From: Flavobacteriales bacterium | GTDB taxonomy: Bacteria; Bacteroidota; Bacteroidia; Flavobacteriales_D; Sanyastnellaceae | NCBI GenBank assembly: GCA_030728235.1 | Contig: JANRAA010000100.1 | Coordinates: 1 to 6,560 of the forward strand | Length of the DNA stretch: 6,560 nucleotides | Direction of reading: 5' to 3' | Shown here: piece after piece, positions 1-5,913 of the stretch | Numbering within the stretch: position 1 is the first letter of the stretch | Layout of the letters: each line of letters opens with the position of its first letter | The notes under the pieces: model-generated | Database searches by the model: none | What the model saw: the letters and a program-made list of their open reading frames with translations, nothing else | What the model was told of the DNA's origin: nothing | Translations under genes and position numbers: made by a program

Positions 1-1061
1 ATGTCATCTTGCAATACGCCTCTGCTGAAAGTGGCGATGTTTTAATAAGCTTGCGAGCAAACGGACAAACCATGCAATCAAAAGTGGTTTCAATTGTGCC
101 ATCACAAGATTTGATGCCTTTGTTTGTGTCGTTCCAAAACGAAATCATTCTGAACCCTGGCATTCAATATGACTTGTTCATTCAAAAGTTGGGCGTCTGG
201 AAAAAAGATGAACCGAAAATTGCTGTCGGGAAAAACGACCCTTACGGCTGCGGAGAGCTGCTTCGAAATGGGGTAAGCGCCAACATCGACCTCACATTCG
301 AAATCCTCACAAGCGGCGAATCTCCTGAATCAAACAATGTCTTCGATGCGTTCCCTGAACACGAGTGTTCAATTGCTCAGAGAAACTTCAACACAACGAA
401 ATCGTTCTCAGGCGATCGTTTGGTGCAAGAACTGCAATTCTGCACCGATGGTATAATAGAGGGAATTTACTTTGCAGGATCTATTTCAACCAATCTGGAA
501 AACGTTGAAATAGCTATCACAAATCAAAAGGGCAGTATTATAAGTCAAGGACAGCTGACAGCAATCGAAGGTGTGGCCGATTTGCTAAAAGCTCAATTCT
601 CTCCGTTTCAGGTGGTGAATGTCCAAGATTATTGGATTGAAATACTCGTCCCTTCATCTGAAACACTGGAATTGATAGGCAGTACCGACTCTCGTCATCA
701 AATAACGGGGATGCTGCTCAACGAAGAACCCTTCGATTTTGCTCCCATCCATGCCGTGGGCATGAAACCTTTTAACTTCAACTTCATCGAGGCTGCAGAA
801 GAAAAGGAAATCGAAGTAAGTTGCTTCCCAAATCCGTTCTTGAACGACTTTAACGTGCGCGTTAGTCCGTTCGAAGGTGAAGACTTGCACATCATGGTAT
901 ACGACTACATGGGTGTTCTGATGTTCGAAGATTGGATGCAACCGTCAACAGAATCACAAACGGTTAATGTGATGACAAACATCCCATTTAAAAAGGGATT
1001 CCAAACCGTTCGCATAGAACATGGAAGCCAAGTCTACTTGAAAACTGTAATCAAACAATAA
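1..1061 (+). CDS. Secreted protein with C-terminal T9SS sorting domain (3' part)
   Basis: The reading frame is open from the first complete codon (position 3), with no credible start inside the window, so the 5' end lies upstream; about 352 residues are visible. Numbering residues from the codon at 9, the last ~85 residues (nt ~801-1058) form a type A T9SS sorting domain: CFPNPF (residues 272-277) starts the first strand, followed by a VYDYMGVLMFE strand pair (297-307), then VRIEHGSQVYLKTVIKQ to the end, matching the usual 'YPNPF ... v.D..G ... G.Y.v.i ... KlvK' pattern. In this family the domain directs passage through the T9SS outer-membrane channel and is normally removed or used for surface attachment. 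The part upstream is beta-rich and holds two related modules (about 10-100 and 120-258), resembling 'choice-of-anchor' or lectin-like beta sandwiches. No catalytic motif is visible; an adhesin or surface-binding role is inference. Transcription probably ends at the hairpin at 1088-1117. Confidence 0.88.
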   Translation, partial: VILQYASAESGDVLISLRANGQTMQSKVVSIVPSQDLMPLFVSFQNEIILNPGIQYDLFIQKLGVWKKDEPKIAVGKNDPYGCGELLRNGVSANIDLTFEILTSGESPESNNVFDAFPEHECSIAQRNFNTTKSFSGDRLVQELQFCTDGIIEGIYFAGSISTNLENVEIAITNQKGSIISQGQLTAIEGVADLLKAQFSPFQVVNVQDYWIEILVPSSETLELIGSTDSRHQITGMLLNEEPFDFAPIHAVGMKPFNFNFIEAAEEKEIEVSCFPNPFLNDFNVRVSPFEGEDLHIMVYDYMGVLMFEDWMQPSTESQTVNVMTNIPFKKGFQTVRIEHGSQVYLKTVIKQ

Positions 1062-1087
1062 TTCTATTTTATAGCTAACTCCCCATG

Positions 1088-1117
1088 AAAGGTGCCTGCG
1101 AAAGTGGGCACTTTTTT
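1088..1117 (+). terminator. Intrinsic terminator after the T9SS-sorted protein gene
   Basis: A 9-bp stem (AAAGGTGCC at 1088-1096 with GGCACTTTT at 1107-1115, one G-T pair) encloses a 10-base loop and runs into a T-tract (1112-1117). It lies 26 bases after the stop codon at 1059-1061. The T-tract overlaps the stop codon of the convergent DUF4301 gene (TTA at 1116-1118). On the minus strand the same hairpin is followed by only three Ts, so it should work mainly for the plus-strand gene and weakly, if at all, for the other. Confidence 0.8.
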
Positions 1118-2588
1118 ATTTGTGATACGGCCTGAAAAGGTCGTTGACGGTTTTTACCGGCGCGAATGTCTCAAGCGGCACTTCAATAAAAACACTATTC
1201 CACAAGCCCATTGAGCCATTCCACAAACCGGGGTGCTCATATACGGTGATGTCTTTCCCTTGAAAATTCTTGTGCGTGATAAAAGCTGTTTGATCTTCAA
1301 CGAAATCATTCAAATTGTACAATTCACCTTTCGGATTGCGGATTGAACAAACAACATCAACAGGGTTAAAATGGGTGCTACTTTCTAATACACGCACTTG
1401 CTCTGCTTGCGAAAGATCAATTTGTGCCTTCTCAACAATTTGTACACGCATATCGCCATCGCTGCCTTTAACCCAAAATGGTCCGCCTCCCGGTTCGCCT
1501 ACATTGCGCACCATACCACATACGCGAATTGGCCGCATAAGCAGGTTCTCTAAGGTATCTTTCTCGCGCACGGCGAGGATGTTGAACCAGGTCTTGAAAA
1601 ACACGGTTGCCTCATCAATTGCACTCGGCTCCGCATTCTTGATCGCCGCGTATAAACGATTGCGCTCTGCGGTAAGCTCAATGATCAAACCTCCCAATAA
1701 CTGCTTGCTCAATCCAACTTCTCCCTTCAACCGATCTGGCAACACATTGTCGATATTCTTAATGAAAATCAAATCGGCATTCAATTCATTGAGGTTCCTC
1801 AACAAAGAACCATGTCCGCCCGGTCGCAAAACCAAACGCCCTTCGTCATCGCGCAAAAGCTCTCCGTTCTGAAGCAACGAAACTGTGTCGGTTGACCCGT
1901 ATTGCTCAGAAAATGAAACGGTCATTTCCACACCTAGTTGCTCCGCAATCTTCTTCGATAGGTCGCGAACGTGCATGCGATCGGTAGTTGAAAAAGTGGG
2001 CGCAACGGTAAAATGGACATGAGATCCGGTTCTGCCATTGCCATAAAGCGCAGCTTCACAAAGATGTTCCTCAAACGGGGTTCTGTTCTGATTCTCGTAC
2101 GCATGAAAAGGAATGGATCCCTTTGGCATCTTGCCGAAGTTCAATCCGTTCTCAGAAAGCAATGTCTCCACCACCATTTGAGGGGTGAAGATGGTATCGT
2201 CATGGATGTCTAAACCACGTCCTTCCAAAATCGCTTTCCACTCAGGAAAAAAAGGAAGTTCTTTTCGTCGACCAACAAACTCGTTAAACTGTGCTGCATT
2301 CAATTCAGCATGGTGAAGATGGCTGAACATTCTGCTCGCCGCGCCAGATGCCGGTATAAAACTTACAATTTCAAAATCTCTTTGCAGGCTAGTGAACAAC
2401 GATCTAAAATGCTGTTGTTTATCAACATCGAACTTTAGAATGCCATCACCTGCTGTGCAAGCACGCTCAAGTTTGGTGTGCTGCATCCCGAGGTGCAAAG
2501 CCAGAATCTGTGCATCTACACGAGCCAATACTACACCTTTGGATTCCAGGTATTTAATATCGTCTGTATTTATTTGTGCTGCTTGCAT
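1116..2588 (-). CDS. DUF4301 family protein, putative nucleotidyltransferase-like
   Basis: This 490-residue protein has the hallmarks I associate with DUF4301 (PF14134), an uncharacterised Bacteroidota family of about this length. It has no signal peptide or membrane segment, so it should be cytoplasmic. Motifs in order: IPASGAASRMF (78-88), MPKGSIPFH (154-162), GNGRTGSHVHFTVAPTF (183-199), LRPGGHGSLLRNLN (254-267), FIKNIDNVL (275-283), VCGMVRNVGEPGGGPFWVK (356-374) and HFNPVDVVCSI (406-416). The glycine/SRM loop, literal PKG, PGGHGSL and 'IDNV' are arranged like the nucleotide-binding loop, PKG, P-GNG and 'vDN' of UDP-sugar pyrophosphorylases (GT-A fold). A sugar-nucleotide transfer role is therefore a reasonable inference, but it is not established, and the loop-to-PKG distance (~70 residues) is much larger than in classical enzymes. 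ATG at 2586-2588 is the chosen start; its leader is AT-rich without a Shine-Dalgarno, as is usual in this phylum. A TATTTTTG promoter match lies 17 bases upstream. Confidence 0.85.
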   Translation of the reverse strand: MQAAQINTDDIKYLESKGVVLARVDAQILALHLGMQHTKLERACTAGDGILKFDVDKQQHFRSLFTSLQRDFEIVSFIPASGAASRMFSHLHHAELNAAQFNEFVGRRKELPFFPEWKAILEGRGLDIHDDTIFTPQMVVETLLSENGLNFGKMPKGSIPFHAYENQNRTPFEEHLCEAALYGNGRTGSHVHFTVAPTFSTTDRMHVRDLSKKIAEQLGVEMTVSFSEQYGSTDTVSLLQNGELLRDDEGRLVLRPGGHGSLLRNLNELNADLIFIKNIDNVLPDRLKGEVGLSKQLLGGLIIELTAERNRLYAAIKNAEPSAIDEATVFFKTWFNILAVREKDTLENLLMRPIRVCGMVRNVGEPGGGPFWVKGSDGDMRVQIVEKAQIDLSQAEQVRVLESSTHFNPVDVVCSIRNPKGELYNLNDFVEDQTAFITHKNFQGKDITVYEHPGLWNGSMGLWNSVFIEVPLETFAPVKTVNDLFRPYHK

Positions 2589-2605
2589 CAGAATTCAATC
2601 AACTA

Positions 2606-2613
2606 CAAAAATA
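2606..2613 (-). promoter_or_regulatory. Candidate -7 promoter element of the DUF4301 gene
   Basis: Read on the minus strand, these bases are TATTTTTG, a full match to the Bacteroidota -7 consensus TAnnTTTG. They lie 17 bases upstream of the ATG at 2588, which would give a leader of roughly 10 bases. No convincing TTTG -33 element is found at the usual spacing; the expected position falls inside the hairpin at 2615-2642. The match is short and lies in AT-rich DNA, so chance is a real alternative. Confidence 0.35.
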
Positions 2614-2642
2614 CAAATGCCACCCCAATAGGAGTGGCATTT
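2606..2642 (-). terminator. Intrinsic terminator of the HPt gene
   Basis: On the minus strand a perfect 9-bp stem (AAATGCCAC at 2634-2642 with GTGGCATTT at 2615-2623) encloses a 10-base loop and is followed by a U-rich run, TTTGTATTTTTG, down to 2606. It begins 23 bases past the HPt stop codon. The tail is interrupted by G and A, so termination may be partial. On the plus strand the hairpin is followed only by TTTATACG and would be poor. Confidence 0.65.
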
Positions 2643-2665
2643 ATACGATTTTCGAAAATATCTTT

Positions 2666-3028
2666 CTAACTGCTTTGTAGAACATCAGCCAACTGTTGCC
2701 GGGCTGTCATGCAATCAATTTGAAGTTGGTGCACCAAATCTGGCAGTACATCCAGATTTCGGTGGGCTTTTGAATCGCTTTCGATTCGCAGCACTTTCTC
2801 TTCAAGTGATTTCAATCCGAGCATCGCAATGCTCGATTTTGCCTTATGTGCCAATGGATGTAATGCTAGCAGGTCATTTCTGGTTAAGCAATTCTCCATC
2901 TCCTGGATATACTCCGGCACTTGCTCTAAAAACAGCTGGATGATCTTGTGCACCATCTCCTGATTTCCTTGGAAAATCTGGTTTAGGTACGACAAATCAA
3001 AAAGCTTGTCGTGGTTACTCGTATTCAT
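2666..3028 (-). CDS. Stand-alone HPt (histidine phosphotransfer) protein
   Basis: This 120-residue protein is about one HPt four-helix bundle and nothing else. The phosphoacceptor motif is HPLAHKAKSSIAMLGLKSL (57-75), with the acceptor predicted as His61 in the HxxKSS arrangement, Lys64 and Ser65-Ser66 following, and Gly71 at the usual turn. The N-terminal part (DLSYLNQIFQGNQEMVHKII) fits helix A and the start of helix B; residues 77-118 fit the C-terminal helices. HPt proteins relay phosphate between the receiver domain of a hybrid histidine kinase and a response regulator. No kinase or recognisable regulator lies in this window, so the protein is an orphan HPt whose partners are encoded elsewhere. 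ATG at 3026-3028 is the only sensible start, just ahead of the first helix. It lies downstream of the unrecognised minus-strand gene by 107 bases and ends before a terminator hairpin. Confidence 0.85.
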   Translation of the reverse strand: MNTSNHDKLFDLSYLNQIFQGNQEMVHKIIQLFLEQVPEYIQEMENCLTRNDLLALHPLAHKAKSSIAMLGLKSLEEKVLRIESDSKAHRNLDVLPDLVHQLQIDCMTARQQLADVLQSS

Positions 3029-3048
3029 TTGCTAGATAGGTTAGTTAA

Positions 3049-3082
3049 CAATCATACGTCATAAGCTTTCTTTGGTTTCAAA
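3049..3082 (-). promoter_or_regulatory. Candidate promoter of the HPt gene
   Basis: On the minus strand TTTG (3079-3082) is followed after 22 bases by TATGATTG (3049-3056), one mismatch from the Bacteroidota -7 consensus TAnnTTTG. The spacing is at the long end of the range reported for this phylum. The -7 match ends 20 bases before the ATG at 3028. This 107-base gap (3029-3135) holds no ORF and no strong hairpin, so a promoter here is plausible but rests on a weak match. Confidence 0.25.
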
Positions 3083-3135
3083 ATTCCGTTCGAAAACTAA
3101 ACGCATTGATCTTTAGGTTATTTAATCATTGATAT

Positions 3136-3501
3136 TCAGTTGTTTAGGTATGCTGCGATTTGACTATCAGCTGTAAGATTCATCAAATAGTTGATGAAAC
3201 AAACTTCAGTTTTAGCTGCGTTCAAAACCGTATAATTCCGTGTAAGGCTCAATCGCCTGATACCAAATACATCTGATTGCATTAGCTTGTAATTGGTATC
3301 GGCAAAGATCCCTATGGCTTCTTGTCCGTTCAAAAACAACACAATTCCCAAGGGTTGCTCCTGACTATGGGAGAAGAATCCCAATGCATGGCTCTCGATA
3401 ACCATGACTCTCAGACTGCCCATCTTATTGAGCATTTCCAAGACTTCTGACACTACAACTCCATCGCGATAGCGATCTTCTAACAACAGCACTTCAGTCA
3501 T
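3136..3501 (-). CDS. Unrecognised small cytoplasmic protein, possibly STAS/SpoIIAA-like
   Basis: I do not recognise this gene. The frame is open back to a TTG at 3591 (151 residues), with an in-frame TAA three codons further up. ATG codons occur at 3534 and 3501. I prefer 3501 (121 residues) because it follows a purine-rich stretch (AAAAGAGGCGGAT), TTG starts are uncommon, and the longer forms leave little room before galE on the other strand. There is no signal peptide or membrane helix. Alternating strands and helices are visible: TEVLLLED, VVVSEVLEMLNKMG, LRVMVIES, LGIVLFLNGQEAIGIFADTN, RRLSLTRNYTVLNAA and a closing helix with FINYLMN. This order, including a hydrophobic 'A.gifad..y' strand and a final helix like 'eA..WL', is reminiscent of SpoIIAA/STAS-type proteins. 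The stretch NGQEAIGIFADTNYKLMQSD also recalls a receiver domain, but the phosphoacceptor Asp context is missing. Both are guesses. It sits upstream of the HPt gene on the same strand. Confidence 0.6.
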   Translation of the reverse strand: MTEVLLLEDRYRDGVVVSEVLEMLNKMGSLRVMVIESHALGFFSHSQEQPLGIVLFLNGQEAIGIFADTNYKLMQSDVFGIRRLSLTRNYTVLNAAKTEVCFINYLMNLTADSQIAAYLNN

Positions 3502-3618
3502 ATCCGCCTCTTTTATACTTCCTGTTACGGGCATTGCAAAGGCATTGCCGTCAACTGCTGTTACCTTATTATGTAAGATTTCTCTGAACAAATCCTTTTA
3601 CTACCTTTAGCCGAGGCA

Positions 3619-4638
3619 ATGAATAGAATGAAAAAAGTACTTGTTACAGGCGGAGCGGGGTTTATCGGTTCACACACAGTTGTGGAATTGGTGAATGCCG
3701 GCTATGAGCCTATCATTATCGACAACCTCTGCAACTCAAATATTTCAATGCTTGATGGCATTGAGGCCATTACCGGCAAGAGCATTCCGTTCTTTAATGT
3801 CGACTGCACAAATTTGGAGGCGATGACGGCCATATTCAATGAGCAAGGCCCTTTCGCTGGTGTAATTCATTTCGCAGCATTTAAAGCTGTTGGTGAGTCT
3901 GTAGCAAAACCGCTCGCCTACTACCACAACAACATCAACTCAACGCGAGTGGTGCTTGAGTGCATGGCTCAATACGATGTGCAAAATTTGGTATTCTCTT
4001 CAAGTTGCACGGTTTACGGACAACCCAAAGAAAATCCGGTAAGCGAAAAAACGGCTTGGATGTCGGCGAGCTCACCATACGGATATACGAAGCAGGTTTG
4101 CGAACGCATGATTGCCGATACTTCCATTGGCTCAAAACTCTCGTCGGTACTACTTCGATATTTTAATCCGATAGGTGCTCACCCGTCAGGATTGATCGGA
4201 GAATTGCCTTTGGGAGTTCCTGAAAACCTCATTCCTTATATCACTCAAACAGCAGCCGGATTGCGCAGCCATCTTACGATTTTTGGAAGCGATTACAACA
4301 CTCCCGACGGCACGTGCATTCGCGATTATATTCATGTTGTTGACCTCGCAAAGGCACACGTGGCGGCCTTGGGCTGGCTCGAAAACCAATCGCAAATCTG
4401 CGAAGTATTCAACCTGGGTAGTGGAAATGGAAACTCGGTTAAAGAAGTCATTGATACTTTCCAAGAAGTAAACAACATGCCTGTCAATGTTGTAGCTGGC
4501 GCCCGCCGACCTGGAGATGTTGAACAGATATTTGCATCCGCTGATAAAGCGAAGGAAATGCTGAATTGGTCATGCGAATTAACGCTTGCAGATGCTCTAA
4601 AAGATGCATGGACATGGCAATTAAAGTTGCAAGAATGA
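3619..4638 (+). CDS. galE: UDP-glucose 4-epimerase
   Basis: This 339-residue protein matches GalE in length and motifs. It interconverts UDP-glucose and UDP-galactose (Leloir pathway and galactose supply for surface glycans) in the cytoplasm, using tightly bound NAD. It is an extended short-chain dehydrogenase: the Rossmann loop is TGGAGFIGSH (10-19), Asp35 begins the NAD-ribose DNL motif, VIHFAAFKAVGES (82-94) follows, SSSCTVYG (127-134) carries the catalytic Ser, and SPYGYTK (152-158) gives the YxxxK pair Tyr154 and Lys158. Further family marks are LLRYFNPIGAHPSG (178-191), CIRDYIHVVDLA (233-244), FNLGSG (264-269) and RRPGDVEQIFASADKA (296-311). Ile304 aligns by eye with the gatekeeper position (Tyr299 in E. 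coli, Cys in human GALE), so acceptance of N-acetylated sugars cannot be excluded. Start: ATG at 3619 is used; ATG at 3628 (MKKVLVTGG) is an equally good alternative. The stop overlaps the next gene's start (ATGA). Confidence 0.95.
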   Translation: MNRMKKVLVTGGAGFIGSHTVVELVNAGYEPIIIDNLCNSNISMLDGIEAITGKSIPFFNVDCTNLEAMTAIFNEQGPFAGVIHFAAFKAVGESVAKPLAYYHNNINSTRVVLECMAQYDVQNLVFSSSCTVYGQPKENPVSEKTAWMSASSPYGYTKQVCERMIADTSIGSKLSSVLLRYFNPIGAHPSGLIGELPLGVPENLIPYITQTAAGLRSHLTIFGSDYNTPDGTCIRDYIHVVDLAKAHVAALGWLENQSQICEVFNLGSGNGNSVKEVIDTFQEVNNMPVNVVAGARRPGDVEQIFASADKAKEMLNWSCELTLADALKDAWTWQLKLQE

Positions 4639-5294
4639 GACTTGTTCTACTCGGTTATCTGCTGCTAGCAGCCATCTGCGGAATTGGACAATCGAACCAA
4701 AGCAAACCTCCATTTATTCCGCAAGCGCGCGATAGATTTGTAATGGACCTTCACAATGACTTCCTGATGCGGGCTCCAGAAAATCTCAATGTTCGACCGT
4801 GGTCGCCCGGGTTCAACGCCGCTTTGATGTTCGACTACCCAATACAAAAGTCATTCTTTAGCATCGCGTTCGGTGTGGGATTCAGCTCTTTTAACTTGCA
4901 TACAAAAGGCTTTTTTTATCGCACATACGACAACAAAATTCAGTTTATAGAATTGCCGACCACGACGTACGAGAAAAATAAACTGTCGGTAAACTTTGTC
5001 GAAGTACCTGTTGAATTGCGTATTCGGACAAAATCAGAATCCCCTTTTAAAATATACCTCGGCGGAACAATTGGATACGCTGTCAATACCCACACGAAGG
5101 TCATCGACATCGATGGAAAAAGAAAATTCTTCGACATTTGGGGATTGGAAAAGCTGCGCTATTGCGGAACTGTCAGGGTCGGAAAGGGAAGAATTGCAGC
5201 CTATGGGTTCTTTAGCTTCTCCCCTTTGTTCAGACTGGAAAATGCCCCGCTTTGGAATCCGTCAGGAATCGGGTTAAGTTTCTACCTTATATAG
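4635..5294 (+). CDS. Outer-membrane beta-barrel protein (PF13568-like)
   Basis: The start is taken as the ATG at 4635-4637, which overlaps the galE stop as ATGA and opens a typical signal peptide: MRLVLLGYLLLAAICGIGQ, a charged start and hydrophobic core with cleavage likely near residues 19-20. A more upstream in-frame start (4566) would put a charged, cysteine-rich stretch before the signal and is rejected. The 219-residue product has alternating amphipathic strands ending in GIGLSFYLI. It shows the pattern of small Bacteroidota outer-membrane barrels: RPWSPGFNAALMFDYPI (54-70), SFFSIAFGVGFSSFNLHT (73-90), FVEVPVELRIRT (121-132) followed by FKIYLGGTIGYAV (138-150), the 'EiP..l+.....yl..G...g' signature. 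Lipobox criteria are not met (Ile precedes Cys15). Function is unknown; it is probably an integral outer-membrane protein, not the T9SS component PorT, whose conserved N-terminal block I do not see. The ATGA overlap implies translation coupled to galE. Confidence 0.85.
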   Translation: MRLVLLGYLLLAAICGIGQSNQSKPPFIPQARDRFVMDLHNDFLMRAPENLNVRPWSPGFNAALMFDYPIQKSFFSIAFGVGFSSFNLHTKGFFYRTYDNKIQFIELPTTTYEKNKLSVNFVEVPVELRIRTKSESPFKIYLGGTIGYAVNTHTKVIDIDGKRKFFDIWGLEKLRYCGTVRVGKGRIAAYGFFSFSPLFRLENAPLWNPSGIGLSFYLI

Positions 5295-5296
5295 TG

Positions 5297-5911
5297 TCAG
5301 ACAAAAACGCCGTAAGAAATCACGTAGAAGTGTATCAAAAAACCCAACGAAAAGCCGAAATACACTTGTCGATGGGTATGCACACCCAGTGTTAATCGCG
5401 CCCAAGCGACCGCCGCGCCAAGCAATAGCAAAATGGCAATCACGAATCCCTGATTGAGGTAGTGCACCACATTCAGCGCCGCTATGCTTCCGAGCATCCC
5501 TCCAAAGGCCAACATGTGTATGCTGATCTTTGTGAAATTGTTGATGATCACTGCCAAACCAAGCGACAACAACAATCCAAAGAAAAATGAATTGACAACA
5601 ATTGGAAAATGGTCGGCTCTTGTTCGTAAGAGGACATAAGTCAGCAAATAATAACCAAACACGAGTAAGAAAGGTATCCACCTTTCAGTTCTTTCAGAGA
5701 TCTCCAAGTTCGAAATCATCTTACGCTTGGCCATAAACAATATCGTGATGCCAGGCACCAAGATGTTCACCAAGACAATCGATAGCAAAAAGAGAAAAGC
5801 CTTGGGGTGAATACCTAAAAATGGATCAAGCCCAAAAGCAATGATCAAGGTAATCAGTGGCATCCATAAAGGGTGCAATAAAAAAGAAATGATCTTGGCA
5901 GATTGCACCAT
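5297..5911 (-). CDS. Integral membrane protein, PAP2-like, divergent
   Basis: This 204-residue, strongly hydrophobic protein has about six membrane segments, approximately at 8-28, 38-60, 79-95, 103-125, 131-149 and 154-172, with a further hydrophobic stretch at 184-203. The layout resembles a PAP2-type (phosphatidic acid phosphatase 2) membrane core. The loop SERTERWIPF (72-81) sits where PAP2 enzymes have KxxxxxxRP. KISIHMLAFGG (128-138) sits at the PSGH position with the His kept (His132), and ARLTLGVHTHRQVYFGF (171-187) resembles SRxxxxxHxxxD with His178 or His180, but with Gln in place of the usual Asp. I recall similar divergent proteins in other Bacteroidota. A lipid-phosphate or polyprenyl-phosphate substrate is inference only, and it may not be a phosphatase. 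The ATG at 5909-5911 is separated from the rpoN stop by 2 bases, so the two are very probably one transcript. Its stop lies 2 bases from the stop of the convergent barrel gene, with no intrinsic terminator visible. Confidence 0.8.
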   Translation of the reverse strand: MVQSAKIISFLLHPLWMPLITLIIAFGLDPFLGIHPKAFLFLLSIVLVNILVPGITILFMAKRKMISNLEISERTERWIPFLLVFGYYLLTYVLLRTRADHFPIVVNSFFFGLLLSLGLAVIINNFTKISIHMLAFGGMLGSIAALNVVHYLNQGFVIAILLLLGAAVAWARLTLGVHTHRQVYFGFSLGFLIHFYVISYGVFV

Positions 5912-5913
5912 GG

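Noticed and set aside
2615..2642. Possible sigma-54 promoter (TGGCA within the hairpin), checked because rpoN is in the window
   Set aside because: TGGCA is present on both strands because of the palindrome, but no TTGC/GC element stands at the fixed -12 spacing on either strand.
3136..3501. Response-regulator receiver domain call, from LLLED and NGQEAIGIFADTNYKLMQSD
   Set aside because: About 30 extra residues separate the two stretches, the phosphoacceptor Asp/MP context is missing, and the conserved Lys near the C-terminus is not evident.
3602..3609. TACCTTTA as a -7 promoter element for galE
   Set aside because: One mismatch from TAnnTTTG, only 9 bases before the ATG, and no TTTG at the expected -33 distance; too weak to annotate.
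4566..4634. In-frame upstream extension of the barrel gene into galE
   Set aside because: It would add a charged, cysteine-rich segment before an otherwise perfect signal peptide; the ATGA start at 4635 explains the data better.
5210..5280. Possible hairpin from GGAATC copies near 5258 and 5266
   Set aside because: The copies are direct repeats, not inverted, and no T-tract follows.
4635..5294. Assignment of the barrel protein as PorT of the type IX secretion system
   Set aside because: Only general small-barrel features are shared; I do not see the PorT-specific N-terminal conserved block, and the neighbourhood does not support it.
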